A stretch of DNA of 64,000 nucleotides, taken from NCBI GenBank assembly GCA_902532015.1, contig CACAGI010000004.1, positions 1 to 64,000 on the forward strand. Reading direction: 5' to 3'. The DNA is from an uncultured SAR86 cluster bacterium (lineage in GTDB: Bacteria > Pseudomonadota > Gammaproteobacteria > Magnimaribacterales > Magnimaribacteraceae). Below are positions 53,661 to 63,566 of the stretch, piece after piece (the first letter of the stretch is position 1; each line of letters begins with the position of its first letter). The notes beneath the pieces were generated by a model that saw nothing but the letters and a program-made list of their open reading frames with translations, was not told the DNA's origin and ran no database searches. Both the position numbers and the translations under genes were made by a program.

Positions 53661-55889
53661 TTATTCTTCTTCAACACCAAACCAAGTATATTGAGGTTCT
53701 TCCATGTTGCCTAAGGCAACCTCTCTATCTTCATATGCCCTTGCTCTTACATAGTGATGAATATTTTCCACTTCCTGCTCTGTCAATACATCTGCAAAAG
53801 AAGCCATACCATTGCTAGCCAGTAATCCTTCTAAGACAATTTGATTGAAAGCATCATGTACACCAGCGGACATTTTTCTTAGGTCAGGTAGTGCACCACC
53901 TGATTTAGCTACAAAACCGTGGCACACAGCGCAATTTTGATTGTATTTACTTTCCCCGTCCTGCAGTTGTTCAACACTTACTTGAACCATTTTTTGTTCA
54001 GGTATAGTGTTATCTCTTACATTAGGAATAGGTAAACTTTCTTTTCCGCCAATTTTAAACACAAGCATTCTTCCAAAATTGTTATATATCAGTGATGCCT
54101 GTATTTCTATAGGCGGTAAAGGTTCTCCTCCGAATAAATCTCCTCCACCAGAACCCGTTAATATGGATACGTATTGTTCTCCATTAACTTCAAAAGTTAT
54201 TGGAGGTGCTAACATAGAAGTATAGGTATTAAATTCCCATAGGGTTTCTCCTGTATCTTTGTCAAAAGCAGAAAACATACCCAAAGCATTACCTTGAAAA
54301 ACGAGACCACCTTCTGTAGCTAATACTCCTCCATTCCAATAATGAGGAATTGGAACAGACCACTTTGTTTCTCCAGTAAGAAAATCAAATGCTTTTAAAA
54401 AGCCTCCAGGCGTGGGTTGTGAATCTAGATTATTAAGAATATTTTGTGCAAGAGAACTCATCTCTATACCCATATTCCATTTACCAGGAGTCCATTTATA
54501 AATTCCTGTTTTTTTGTAATCTTCTTGCATTGCATAGAAGAATGGATTTTCTTGAGTAGGTATATATGCAAGACCGGCTTCTAAGTCTATAGACATAGCT
54601 TGCCAATTATGCGCTCCTAATGGACCAGGAAGCACCCAAGCACCATTATCCGTCCAATCAACAGCAGGGTTTTCTACTGGTCTTCCTGTTTCAAGGTCAA
54701 CATGGGTGGCCCAAGTTACAGCTGCGAATGGATGGGCCCTTAAAACTTTGCCGTCTTCTCTATCTATTACATAAAAAAATCCATTTTTTGGAGCTTGTAA
54801 GAGAACCTTTTTCATTTGACCATCTATTTCCATCTCAGCCAAAGCCATATCTTGCACTGCTGTATAGTCCCAATTATCTTCTGGCGTAGTTTGATAGTGC
54901 CATTTATAAAGACCTGTATCGGCATCAACAGCAACTATAGAAGAAAGGAATAAATTATCTCCACCACCTGGAGATCTAATATCCCTAGACCAAGGAGATC
55001 CGTTACCTACACCGAGGTAAACATTGTTGAAATCAGGATCATATACTATTGAGTTCCATACCGTACCTCCACCACCAAATTCCCACCAATCTGTGCCATT
55101 CCATGTATCTGCAGCCATTTCCATAGCAGGATCTTCAAAACCTAAGTCAGGGTTGCCTGGCACAGTGAAGAAGCGCCATGCCTGATCACCTGTCTCTGTG
55201 TCATAAGCTGTTACATAGCCCCTTACACCATATTCGGCACCTCCATTTCCTATATAAACTTTTCCTTTAGCAACTCTGGGTGCACCTGTAATAGTGTAAG
55301 ATCTAGTTCGGTCGATAATGGTGTCAACTTCCCAAACAACTTCTCCAGTTTCAGCATTCAAAGAAAATAATCTTCCATCAAGGCTAGCTGAATAAACTTT
55401 TCCGTTATAAACAGCGACACCTCTGTTTACAATATCGCAACAAGCTTTTCTTGCCCATTCTCCAGGTACCTGTGGGTCAAATGTCCATATGGTTTCTCCT
55501 GAAATAGCATTTACAGCATATACTCTGCTCCAAGTGCTAGTAAAAAACATTATTCCATCTACAACTATAGGAGTTGCTTCTAGTGCTCTATTAGTTCCCA
55601 TATCTTTAGACCAAACTAATCCAAGTTCTGAGACGGTTTCTTTGTTAATTTGTTTTAAAGGTGAAAACCTTCTCTCCTCATAAGTTCTTCCGTGAGCTAG
55701 CCAGTTACCTGGTTCACTTTCAGCTTGTAAGATTCTCTCATCATCAATCAATCCTATACTCGCAGAACCAGTAACTTCTTTAACAGATGTATCTGCTTTA
55801 TCATCATTTCCGCTACACGAAACAACTAAAAATAACGTTCCTATGATTATCGTTAATAGATTTAAATGTTTTTTTAATAATATTTTCAT
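53661..55889 (-). CDS. PQQ-dependent quinohemoprotein alcohol dehydrogenase
   Basis: A 742-residue periplasmic enzyme. A lipoprotein-like signal ends in VVSC (Cys25). The eight-bladed propeller has the vicinal disulfide Cys150-Cys151 and GGGDNLFLSS with the active-site Asp, followed by WHYQTTPEDNWDYTA. The C-terminal cytochrome c domain has CAVCH (Cys653, Cys656, His657). Together this is a type II quinohemoprotein alcohol dehydrogenase, oxidising alcohols and passing electrons to a cytochrome. PQQ-synthesis genes are not in the window. It meets the MotA-like operon tail-to-tail. Confidence 0.93.
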   Translation of the reverse strand: MKILLKKHLNLLTIIIGTLFLVVSCSGNDDKADTSVKEVTGSASIGLIDDERILQAESEPGNWLAHGRTYEERRFSPLKQINKETVSELGLVWSKDMGTNRALEATPIVVDGIMFFTSTWSRVYAVNAISGETIWTFDPQVPGEWARKACCDIVNRGVAVYNGKVYSASLDGRLFSLNAETGEVVWEVDTIIDRTRSYTITGAPRVAKGKVYIGNGGAEYGVRGYVTAYDTETGDQAWRFFTVPGNPDLGFEDPAMEMAADTWNGTDWWEFGGGGTVWNSIVYDPDFNNVYLGVGNGSPWSRDIRSPGGGDNLFLSSIVAVDADTGLYKWHYQTTPEDNWDYTAVQDMALAEMEIDGQMKKVLLQAPKNGFFYVIDREDGKVLRAHPFAAVTWATHVDLETGRPVENPAVDWTDNGAWVLPGPLGAHNWQAMSIDLEAGLAYIPTQENPFFYAMQEDYKKTGIYKWTPGKWNMGIEMSSLAQNILNNLDSQPTPGGFLKAFDFLTGETKWSVPIPHYWNGGVLATEGGLVFQGNALGMFSAFDKDTGETLWEFNTYTSMLAPPITFEVNGEQYVSILTGSGGGDLFGGEPLPPIEIQASLIYNNFGRMLVFKIGGKESLPIPNVRDNTIPEQKMVQVSVEQLQDGESKYNQNCAVCHGFVAKSGGALPDLRKMSAGVHDAFNQIVLEGLLASNGMASFADVLTEQEVENIHHYVRARAYEDREVALGNMEEPQYTWFGVEEE

Positions 55890-55922
55890 AATTCCCTCAT
55901 TAATTATTTATTAAAATACTGA

Positions 55923-56729
55923 CTACTTAATATCTCTAAAATTAGGTTTTCTTTTACTTAAAAAGGCAGTGACTCCTTCTCTAAACTCTTCCCTATCTAG
56001 TAAAACTCTTTGAGTATCTCTTTCGTAGTCTAATTGTTCATCCAGAGATCCAGACAGAGCTTTGAAATGAGCTTTTGAAACTTCTTTTAGACCTCTTATT
56101 GCGCCATCAGCTAGCCTATCTGCCAATTTAATTGTTTCAATCATCATCTGATCATCTGGATAGTAATCCCAAATTAAACCCCACTCTTTAGCTTGTTTTG
56201 CAGAAACATCATCTCCAAGAAGCCCCATTCCGTTAGCTCTAGCTCTACCTACAAGATTAGGCACAAACCAAGAGGCGCCTACATCAGGGATGATGCCAAG
56301 ATTAGGTCCAAACACTAATTTAAATTTGGCTGATTCAGATGCTACAACCAAATCTCCAGACAGAGCAAGTCCTACACCGCCTCCAGCTGCAATACCATTT
56401 ATTGCTGTAATAACAGGTTTATCTATTGAAGTGATTAGCCTTATTAGAGGATTAAATCCTATCTCCATATTATTTGCACCAGCCTCACCTCCTGTCATGC
56501 CTTCTTCAGTTGGCCAACCTCCATTAGCTAAGTCAGCTCCTGAGCAAAAACCTCTTCCTTCACCAGTTATTATTATTACCCTTGAATCATTTTCTTCTTC
56601 AATTTCTTGAAAAATTTCATAAAGACCCATAATTAAGTCTTTATTCATCGCATTCAAAACTTCTGGTCTATTCAAGGTTAGGACCATGACACCGTTTTCT
56701 CTTAATTCTTTAGTTATCGCATTATTCAT
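55923..56729 (-). CDS. Enoyl-CoA hydratase/isomerase family protein
   Basis: A 268-residue crotonase-fold protein. The oxyanion segments are GRGFCSGADLANGG near residue 58 and AINGIAAGGGVGLALSGDLV near 109; FGPNLGIIPDVGASW holds the acidic catalytic region. It belongs to the same strand unit as the MFS gene, which ends 3 bases upstream. It would hydrate or isomerise an unsaturated acyl-CoA made from the imported compound. Confidence 0.88.
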   Translation of the reverse strand: MNNAITKELRENGVMVLTLNRPEVLNAMNKDLIMGLYEIFQEIEEENDSRVIIITGEGRGFCSGADLANGGWPTEEGMTGGEAGANNMEIGFNPLIRLITSIDKPVITAINGIAAGGGVGLALSGDLVVASESAKFKLVFGPNLGIIPDVGASWFVPNLVGRARANGMGLLGDDVSAKQAKEWGLIWDYYPDDQMMIETIKLADRLADGAIRGLKEVSKAHFKALSGSLDEQLDYERDTQRVLLDREEFREGVTAFLSKRKPNFRDIK

Positions 56730-56732
56730 AAT

Positions 56733-57980
56733 TTAATCAAATTGTTTTTCTGTGCTGGCAAAAAGGAAATAAAAGATTCCCCCAAAAAAAGTTATTCCAG
56801 CTACTACATAAAATACCATATCCCAAGAATTTGTTACATCAAGAATTACGCCTGTTAGAACTCCTCCTACTAAACCTGGTATTGCGGCAATCATATTTGT
56901 TATACCCATTAATCTTCCTGTATGTTTTGGCCCAATATCTGCATGATTTACTATAAAGCCTCCAGCACTAAATCCACCAAAAACATTTCCTAAACACATA
57001 ATTGCAATTATTCCAGCAACGCTTTCTAACTCGGGAACTATGCATAAACATATACCGCTACCTGCAAATGCTATTGAATTGCATAACTTTCTAACAGAGA
57101 TTAGTTTTATACCTTTATTAGTCAGATAATCTGCAAAATAACCCCCGATATTGATGAACAAAAAAGAAGTAATGTGTGGAAGCATAGCAAGTATTCCTAC
57201 TACTGCCATAGGCACTCCTAATCCGTCTTTGATGAAGATTGGAAGCCAAGATAAGAAAACAAATAAGCTGTAATTACTGCAAAAATGAGCAACTGCTATA
57301 GCCCATAAAGGGAGATTTGATCTCCATGCAGTAAAAGCCAATGAAGAAGCTTTTTCTGACGCAGGAGCATTTGTAGTAATAAATTCTAATTCTTCAGATG
57401 AAATATTGGGATCTTCTTTAGGTGATGACTGAACAATTCTTTGCCAAAATATATACCATACAAATCCCAAGCCTCCGTAAAGGTAAAAAGCCCATTCCCA
57501 TCCCCAATTTAAAATAATTATAGGGGTTACTACTAATCCGAAAATGGTGCCTATTGGAATAGCACTATTTGTCAAGGCAACTGATCGTGCTCTTTCGCTG
57601 AAGGGAATCCATCTCGCATATAGACTATGCCAAGCAGGGAAGGTGATTCCTTCTCCTAACCCCATACCCACTCTAGCTATTATTAATGCAATAAATCCTC
57701 CATAAAATGCCCATGGAGTTATTAAAGTAAACAAGGACCAAACAATCAATCCAACTCCTAAAACTATCTTTGCCCCTATTCTGTCTGACAGAAGTCCCCC
57801 CCAGATTTGGGTGACCATGTAGCCTATATAAAAGCTACCCAAAACAATGCCTTTTTGAGTTTCAGTCCAGCCAGCTTCTTCACTCATAGGAATAATGGCA
57901 AGCGATATAACTACTCTATCTATGTAGCAAATAAACACAGCTGCAACTGTGAGGGATATGACTTTAAATCTTTGTGGCAT
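56733..57980 (-). CDS. MFS transporter of the anion:cation symporter type
   Basis: A 415-residue protein with about 12 hydrophobic segments in two halves. FICYIDRVVISLAI and the loop GLLSDRIGAKIVLG between segments 2 and 3 are the ACS-type motif. Members import organic acids, sugars acids or phthalate-like compounds. Located upstream of the enoyl-CoA hydratase on the same strand, and divergent from a CoA-transferase, it probably feeds this pathway. Confidence 0.88.
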   Translation of the reverse strand: MPQRFKVISLTVAAVFICYIDRVVISLAIIPMSEEAGWTETQKGIVLGSFYIGYMVTQIWGGLLSDRIGAKIVLGVGLIVWSLFTLITPWAFYGGFIALIIARVGMGLGEGITFPAWHSLYARWIPFSERARSVALTNSAIPIGTIFGLVVTPIIILNWGWEWAFYLYGGLGFVWYIFWQRIVQSSPKEDPNISSEELEFITTNAPASEKASSLAFTAWRSNLPLWAIAVAHFCSNYSLFVFLSWLPIFIKDGLGVPMAVVGILAMLPHITSFLFINIGGYFADYLTNKGIKLISVRKLCNSIAFAGSGICLCIVPELESVAGIIAIMCLGNVFGGFSAGGFIVNHADIGPKHTGRLMGITNMIAAIPGLVGGVLTGVILDVTNSWDMVFYVVAGITFFGGIFYFLFASTEKQFD

Positions 57981-58001
57981 TAGGTCTCCTTCCCATTTAC
58001 C

Positions 58002-58073
58002 AATATAAGATAACCTTTTCTGTATAGAATTAGTATCTAAATCTAGTTTAGATGTGATAAGTTATCTTATATT
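58002..58073. promoter_or_regulatory. Nested inverted repeats in the divergent MFS / CoA-transferase promoter
   Basis: A perfect 13-base inverted repeat (58002-58014 with 58061-58073; AATATAAGATAAC) brackets a 7-base one (ATCTAAA 58035-58041 with TTTAGAT 58047-58053). The palindrome GATAAGTTATC lies at 58055-58065. The whole sits between two divergent metabolic genes and ends at the AAGGAGA ribosome site of the CoA-transferase. It is a likely operator for a shared regulator. Confidence 0.55.
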
Positions 58074-58088
58074 AAGGAGAACTGTTTT

Positions 58089-59303
58089 TTGGAAGACTCT
58101 CAGTATTTATTTGAAGGTTTGAAAGTAGTCGATGCTGCTAGCTTCATAGCAGGACCATCTGCTGCAACCATAATGGCGGATTACGGAGCTGAGGTCATTA
58201 AAATTGAGCCTCCAGAAGTTGGAGATAGCTTAAGATGGCTTATAACAAATGGGAGAATGCCTGAAGGAGAAGAAAATTATTGTTGGGAATTAACTTCTAG
58301 GAATAAGAAAAGCCTTTCTTTAAATCTAAAAGAACCTGAAGCTTTAAAAATACTAAGAGATTTGGTTATTTCAGCTGATGTTTTTGTTACTAATATGCCC
58401 TTTCCCATTAGAAAAAAATTAAAAATTACTTCAGAAGATATCTGCCCTTTAAATGAACGATTAATTTATGCTTCCCTAACTGGTTATGGAGAGGTAGGTC
58501 CTGATGCGGATAGGACCGCCTATGACTCTATGGCTTGGTGGGCAAGAAGTGGTTTAATGGATTGGGTTAGGCCATCTGATAACTCTCCAGTAGCATGGTC
58601 CACGCCTGGAATGGGAGATCATCCTACAGGCATGGCATTATATGGAGCTATTATTACGGCTTTGTATAAAAGGGAACTAACTGGAAAAGGTTCGGAGGTT
58701 TCTACTTCGTTAATGGCAAATGGTGCATGGGCTAATGGAGTCTTTATTCAAGCGGCTTTAATGGGTGTTAAATTTGCAGATCGATCGGAGCCTTTACCAA
58801 GGCATCCTTTCTATGATTTTTATACTACTAAAGACAACAGAGAATTTGCTCTTGGACTAATAAATGCAACAAGAGAATGGCCTAAATTAGCTAAAGCAAT
58901 TAATCGAACCGATCTATTAACTGACAAGAGATTTGAAGGGGATGATTTGCTTGAGAATGCTAAAGAGCTAAAAGCTGAACTTCAGTCTGAGTTTGGTACG
59001 ATGACTTTAGATGAAATAGATAAACTCTTAAGGCACTCAGGTGCAACTTATGGAGTATTAGGAAGAACTACAGATCATCAAGATGACCCACAGTTTATAG
59101 AAACCGAGACTCTAGTTCCTCTTGAACATGAATCTTTCTCAAGTCTTCTTACAGTAAATAGCCCTTTTCAAATCGAAGATGAAAAAAAGGTATCCTTCAA
59201 GAGAGCTCCTCACATAGGGGAAAATACTTCTGAGATCCTTTTGGATATGGGTATAGATGAAGAAACTCAGAAATCAATGAAAGAAAAAGGTGTCATTTCA
59301 TAA
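58089..59303 (+). CDS. Family III CoA-transferase (CaiB/BaiF-like)
   Basis: A 404-residue protein with TTG start and AAGGAGA 8-9 bases before. KVVDAASFIAGPSAATIMADYGAEVIKIEPPEVGD is recognised in blocks: VVDAAS, AGPSAA and DYGAEVIKIE. The catalytic Asp region is TAYDSMAWWARSG near residue 148. It activates a carboxylic acid by CoA transfer. It is divergent from the MFS carrier and enoyl-CoA hydratase and precedes the amidohydrolase, indicating one catabolic module. Confidence 0.9.
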   Translation: MEDSQYLFEGLKVVDAASFIAGPSAATIMADYGAEVIKIEPPEVGDSLRWLITNGRMPEGEENYCWELTSRNKKSLSLNLKEPEALKILRDLVISADVFVTNMPFPIRKKLKITSEDICPLNERLIYASLTGYGEVGPDADRTAYDSMAWWARSGLMDWVRPSDNSPVAWSTPGMGDHPTGMALYGAIITALYKRELTGKGSEVSTSLMANGAWANGVFIQAALMGVKFADRSEPLPRHPFYDFYTTKDNREFALGLINATREWPKLAKAINRTDLLTDKRFEGDDLLENAKELKAELQSEFGTMTLDEIDKLLRHSGATYGVLGRTTDHQDDPQFIETETLVPLEHESFSSLLTVNSPFQIEDEKKVSFKRAPHIGENTSEILLDMGIDEETQKSMKEKGVIS

Positions 59304-59304
59304 G

Positions 59305-60972
59305 ATGAGACAATTTTCTCCTTACGTTTTGCTTGTTCTCCTGCTAAGTTGTAGCCAAGAAGAAATCTGCCTTGATGCTGATCTAGTCCTAACTAATTCT
59401 AAAATATATACAGCAGATATTGAGAACAATATTGCTGAATCGGTCGCTATCAAAGATAATTTCATCATCTTTGTTGGTTCAGACGAAGAGGCGAAATCTT
59501 ATAAATGTAATGCAAAAGTGATGAATTTATCTAATGCTTTTATTTATCCTGGTTTTATTGACTCTCATGTCCATCTAAAAGCCACTGGCTATAGAGAGTT
59601 ATCATTGAATCTTCAAGGCTCTAAAAGCTTAAAAGAGATGCTTACAAGCGTTCAGATTCATGCCAATGGTTTAGAGGCAGGAGAGTGGGTTATAGGAAGA
59701 GGCTGGATAGAAAAAAAATGGCCTGAAGGGAGATTTCCTACTATAGGAGAGCTTGATCAAATTTCTACAGATAAACCCATTGTACTTGAGAGAGCTGACG
59801 GACATGCTGTTATTGTTAACTCTTATGCACTTACTTTAGCTGACATTAACAAAGAAACTAAAGATCCTTTTGGAGGCAAGATCAATAGAGATAAAGAAGG
59901 TAATCCAAATGGTGTTTTGGTAGATAAAGCATCTTTACTTGTTGAGAATCTAATCCCTAAGAAGACTTATAAACAAGAAAAGCAAGCTCTCGAGGCGGGT
60001 TTAGAAGTAAATGCAAGGATGGGCTGGACTCAAGTTCATGATGCTGGTTCACCATTAAAAGATTTTGAGATTCTAAAAACTATAGAAGCAGAAGATAAAT
60101 TGCCTATCCGAGTTCACCTGTATGTAGAGAATACCAAGGATGCGCAGACTTTTCTTGATATAGGACCATTTCTTGATAACCAATATTGGTTAACTTCCAG
60201 AGGTATAAAGCTAGTGGCTGATGGCGCTATTGGTTCTAGAGGGGCTGTATTTTTCAGAAAATATGAAGATTACGACACAGAAGGGCTTTTGATACTTAAA
60301 AAAGAAGACACTATGCCTACATTAATCACAGCTTTAAAGAAAGGACTGCAAATAGAAACTCATGCTATTGGAGATTTAGGAAATAAAATAGTATTAGATT
60401 GGTATGAAGAAGCATTTCAAGCAATAGAGAATCAAGACAGGCTCATAAATATTCCACGTTGGAGAATAGAGCATTCACAGAACATAAGACCAGAAGATCA
60501 AATTAGGTTCAGAGATTTAGAAGTTATAGCCTCAATGCAACCTTCTCATGCTATCGGTGATCTTCATTTCGCCCATAAAAGATTAGGATATGAAAGGCTA
60601 AGTAATGCCTATCCATGGAGAAACTTACTAGATCTAGGAGTAGTAATCGCAGGTGGTTCAGATGCGCCAGTTGAAATAGGAGATCCTAGAATAGAATTTA
60701 AAGCGGCTATTAGCAGAAAGGATCTAGATGGATTTCATGATGTAGGGTGGCACCTTGAGCAAGCTGTTACAAGAGAAGAGGCATTAAAAATGTTTACTAT
60801 TTGGGGCTCTTATGCTGTTTTTGAAGAAGATATTAAAGGAAGTATCGAAGTAGGGAAGTTAGCAGATTTTACAATTTTCTCTAAAGACATAATGGTAATT
60901 CCTGAAGAAGAAATCATGACTGCTGAAGTGGTAAACACTATTGTTGGTGGAAAAGTAGTTTATTCAAAATAA
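59305..60972 (+). CDS. Amidohydrolase family protein (YtcJ-like), predicted lipoprotein
   Basis: About 555 residues from ATG 59305, which overlaps nothing and follows the CoA-transferase stop by one base; a GTG 15 bases upstream is possible. The start is a lipoprotein signal (VLLVLLLSCS). The metal-dependent hydrolase fold shows GFIDSHVHL near residue 88, ETHAIGD (about 351), EHSQNI and GGSDAPVEIGDP. YtcJ-like enzymes hydrolyse amides or N-substituted compounds. Exposure outside the membrane suggests attack on imported compounds before uptake. Confidence 0.88.
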   Translation: MRQFSPYVLLVLLLSCSQEEICLDADLVLTNSKIYTADIENNIAESVAIKDNFIIFVGSDEEAKSYKCNAKVMNLSNAFIYPGFIDSHVHLKATGYRELSLNLQGSKSLKEMLTSVQIHANGLEAGEWVIGRGWIEKKWPEGRFPTIGELDQISTDKPIVLERADGHAVIVNSYALTLADINKETKDPFGGKINRDKEGNPNGVLVDKASLLVENLIPKKTYKQEKQALEAGLEVNARMGWTQVHDAGSPLKDFEILKTIEAEDKLPIRVHLYVENTKDAQTFLDIGPFLDNQYWLTSRGIKLVADGAIGSRGAVFFRKYEDYDTEGLLILKKEDTMPTLITALKKGLQIETHAIGDLGNKIVLDWYEEAFQAIENQDRLINIPRWRIEHSQNIRPEDQIRFRDLEVIASMQPSHAIGDLHFAHKRLGYERLSNAYPWRNLLDLGVVIAGGSDAPVEIGDPRIEFKAAISRKDLDGFHDVGWHLEQAVTREEALKMFTIWGSYAVFEEDIKGSIEVGKLADFTIFSKDIMVIPEEEIMTAEVVNTIVGGKVVYSK

Positions 60973-60980
60973 ATTTTTAA

Positions 60981-61010
60981 AAAAAAGGGCGCATAAAGCG
61001 CCCCTTCTTA
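60981..61010. terminator. Bidirectional rho-independent terminator
   Basis: GGGCGC (60987-60992) and GCGCCC (60998-61003) form a stem around ATAAA. An A-run (60979-60986) lies on the left and T-rich bases on the right. On the minus strand this gives the stem followed by a run of T, so it can stop the TonB receptor transcript as well as the amidohydrolase one. Confidence 0.88.
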
Positions 61011-61022
61011 TAAGACTTTATA

Positions 61023-63566
61023 TCAAAAGTCTAAACCTAATTTGAAGTAGTAAAACGCTCCATTAAAACCAAACGGAGAACCTTCAGGATACTTCATTCC
61101 ACAACATAAAGTTGAAGAAGGGTTATCCGGATACTCATCAGTAAGGTTTTGCGCCCCTAGAGTAAGAGTATAATCTCCCATGTCCATTGAGGCTTCTAGG
61201 TCAAGAGTAGACATATCGCCTACAGTTGTACTAGTTCCCGAACCAGACCACCAAAGCCATTCGTCTACATAGTTATATCTAGCAAGTATTCTGTAATCGC
61301 CAGTATTATGAACCGCAGACAAATTCCATCTAGTTTCTGGTAAAAGAGATTCAAGTTGACCTATTCTTTGAGCACCAACTAAACCACTTGTTTTATCAAC
61401 TTCGGTAGTTGTTTTACTGTGCACAAAAGTAAAGTCAGTAGTTCCATTACCCATTTCTGCTGAATAAGTAGCTACAAGATCTATACCATCTGTTGTCGTA
61501 TCGTAATCATTTACGTAGAAACGGAAGTTAGTCAAGTCTCCTGCACCAGGGACTCCTTGAGCTTGTAGATTAGCTATATCAGAAGCTGTTAAAGAAACGT
61601 CATCACCTTGTGTAATTCTATCTTCAAGCTCAATTGAATAAGCGTCTATAGTTACATTAAGTGCGTCAGTCACATCAAACACCATACCAAAACTTACGTT
61701 TGTTGATTCTTCAGGGCCAAGCTCCTTACCACCATATATTACAGATACAGGGTTAGTAGGAGATAGTGTTCCTTTTTGGAATAAAACTCCATCGCTACCT
61801 GCAACAGTAGAAATATTAGAAATATTAGCTTGTCCAGGTGTTGGAGCTCTGAAACCAGTACTTGTTGTGAATCTTAAATTAACTCTATCAGTAGCCTTAA
61901 ATAGACCTGAAAGTTTGAAGTTGCTTGTAGATCCAAAAGTATCAAAATCTTCATAACGTCCAGCCAATCCAAGTAGAAGTTGATCAGTTAAATCAGCTTC
62001 TAAATCAACATAAAGAGCAATGTTATTTCTATCCCATACACCAGCCATATCTGGGTTGAATCCACCAAATCCATTAGATCCAATTCCAAAACCTTGGTCG
62101 AAATAAGGTCCGATTTCCCAACTTTCCTTGTTTCCTGAAACAACAGTAAATTGTTCTTCTCTAAATTCTAATCCGTAAGCTACGTTAAGGTCAGAAGCCC
62201 AACCCTCTACATCAACTTGAGTTACTAAATCAACATTAAAGTTCTTTTCAAGTTGTATATAACTTCCTGGATTGAAAGATGTAGGAGATTTAGGACCTAA
62301 AGATCCATTAAGTGTATTTTCAATGTAGTAATCAGCTGTATTTTCACCAATACTTAAGCTAACGTCATACATTGTTCCGCCCTTGGTAGTGCCTTTGATT
62401 CCTGCTGCAACAGCAAAGTCCATAACATCTCCACCAAAGCTAGGAGTAAATCCACCAGGGAACATTTCGTTAAATACAAAACAGTTTGGATTAGCAATTA
62501 TCGCTGCTAATGCAGTATCTGTAGCTGAACCAGCACCTGAAGCAGGAACTGGAACTACAGGACATGTTCTTACTGCACCAGCTGTAGCTTGGGCTACGTC
62601 ACCAACTAAACGAGTTGCACCGCCATCAGTTGAGAAGATACCTCCTCTGTTAGTTGGATTTCTGAAGAAGAAACCACCAAGAACTTTTCTTTCAGCATAA
62701 TTTCCAAAAAGGTAAAATTCTTTAGAAGAATCAAGTTCAAGTCCTATGTTGGCAACTAATTTAATATCATCGCTAACTTCAGGAGAACCCCAAACCTGCG
62801 CAGGATTTGGATAATTCCAAATTGCTGCATTTCCACCATCATACAAAGCTTGAGCATCGCCTCTTTGAACACTTCTACTTGTAGGATCAGAATCTTGAAG
62901 TTCCATTGATATATTTGCAAAACCATTTGCAGTGAAAGGCATACCTATGTTGGCAGCAACTCTATACATGTCACCGTCACCATCAGCATACTCACCAGTT
63001 CTGATTTCAAGTTGAGTTCCTTCTGAATTATCTCTATAGACAAAATTCATGATTCCGGCAATAGCATCAGACCCATACTGTGCAGCAGCTCCATCTCTTA
63101 AGACTTCAACTTGCTTTAAGGCTATTGAAGGAATAGCAGAAATGTCTGGTCCTTGTGCACCATCAGATATTCCGCTTCCTAGGAATGATATTACAGCTCC
63201 TCTGTGTCTTCTTTTTCCATTGGTCAGTACCAGCATATTATCTGGCGGAAGACCTCTAAGGTTTGCAGGTCTTATTAAAGTAGCTGCATCACTAATTGGT
63301 TGCGTGTTGACATTAAAAGAAGGTACCAGTGTTCTGATCATATCAGGAAGATCCGCCGCACCTTGATTAGTGAAATCAGACCCACTAATAATATCTACAG
63401 GAGCAGGTGAATCACCAACTGATCTCGCTTCTCTTCTTGTTCCAACAGCTACAACTTCTTCTATTTCATCTGCTGCAGAAACCAAAGAAGGAATAGTAGG
63501 CAACATCAAAAGAGAAACAGCAACCGCTATTCCACTTATTCTTGTTTTAAACATATTTTTCCCCAA
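61023..63566 (-). CDS. TonB-dependent outer-membrane receptor
   Basis: An 847-residue receptor. A signal peptide covers about residues 1-31 (ends VSAADE), then the TonB-box region (EEVVAVGTRREAR). The plug domain has RPANLRGLPPDNMLVLTNGKRRHRG and QVEVLRDGAAAQYGSDAIAGIMNFV in short blocks; the barrel ends in FYYFKLGLDF. The plug type with GSDAIAGIMNF is common in marine gammaproteobacteria. The ribosome site is GGGGAA before ATG. The ligand is unknown. A shared terminator separates it from the amidohydrolase. Confidence 0.95.
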   Translation of the reverse strand: MGKNMFKTRISGIAVAVSLLMLPTIPSLVSAADEIEEVVAVGTRREARSVGDSPAPVDIISGSDFTNQGAADLPDMIRTLVPSFNVNTQPISDAATLIRPANLRGLPPDNMLVLTNGKRRHRGAVISFLGSGISDGAQGPDISAIPSIALKQVEVLRDGAAAQYGSDAIAGIMNFVYRDNSEGTQLEIRTGEYADGDGDMYRVAANIGMPFTANGFANISMELQDSDPTSRSVQRGDAQALYDGGNAAIWNYPNPAQVWGSPEVSDDIKLVANIGLELDSSKEFYLFGNYAERKVLGGFFFRNPTNRGGIFSTDGGATRLVGDVAQATAGAVRTCPVVPVPASGAGSATDTALAAIIANPNCFVFNEMFPGGFTPSFGGDVMDFAVAAGIKGTTKGGTMYDVSLSIGENTADYYIENTLNGSLGPKSPTSFNPGSYIQLEKNFNVDLVTQVDVEGWASDLNVAYGLEFREEQFTVVSGNKESWEIGPYFDQGFGIGSNGFGGFNPDMAGVWDRNNIALYVDLEADLTDQLLLGLAGRYEDFDTFGSTSNFKLSGLFKATDRVNLRFTTSTGFRAPTPGQANISNISTVAGSDGVLFQKGTLSPTNPVSVIYGGKELGPEESTNVSFGMVFDVTDALNVTIDAYSIELEDRITQGDDVSLTASDIANLQAQGVPGAGDLTNFRFYVNDYDTTTDGIDLVATYSAEMGNGTTDFTFVHSKTTTEVDKTSGLVGAQRIGQLESLLPETRWNLSAVHNTGDYRILARYNYVDEWLWWSGSGTSTTVGDMSTLDLEASMDMGDYTLTLGAQNLTDEYPDNPSSTLCCGMKYPEGSPFGFNGAFYYFKLGLDF

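Noticed and set aside
53537-53818. A 93-codon frame across the junction of the stator-like operon and the dehydrogenase
   Set aside because: It covers parts of two convergent real genes and has no ribosome site or conserved pattern.
56290-56610. A 106-codon frame opposite the enoyl-CoA hydratase
   Set aside because: It mirrors the Gly-rich oxyanion region of the real gene and has no supporting signals.
62383-62700. A 105-codon frame opposite the second TonB receptor, and another at 63049-63366
   Set aside because: Both are shadows of the receptor frame; Pro/Ala-rich, with no motif or ribosome site.
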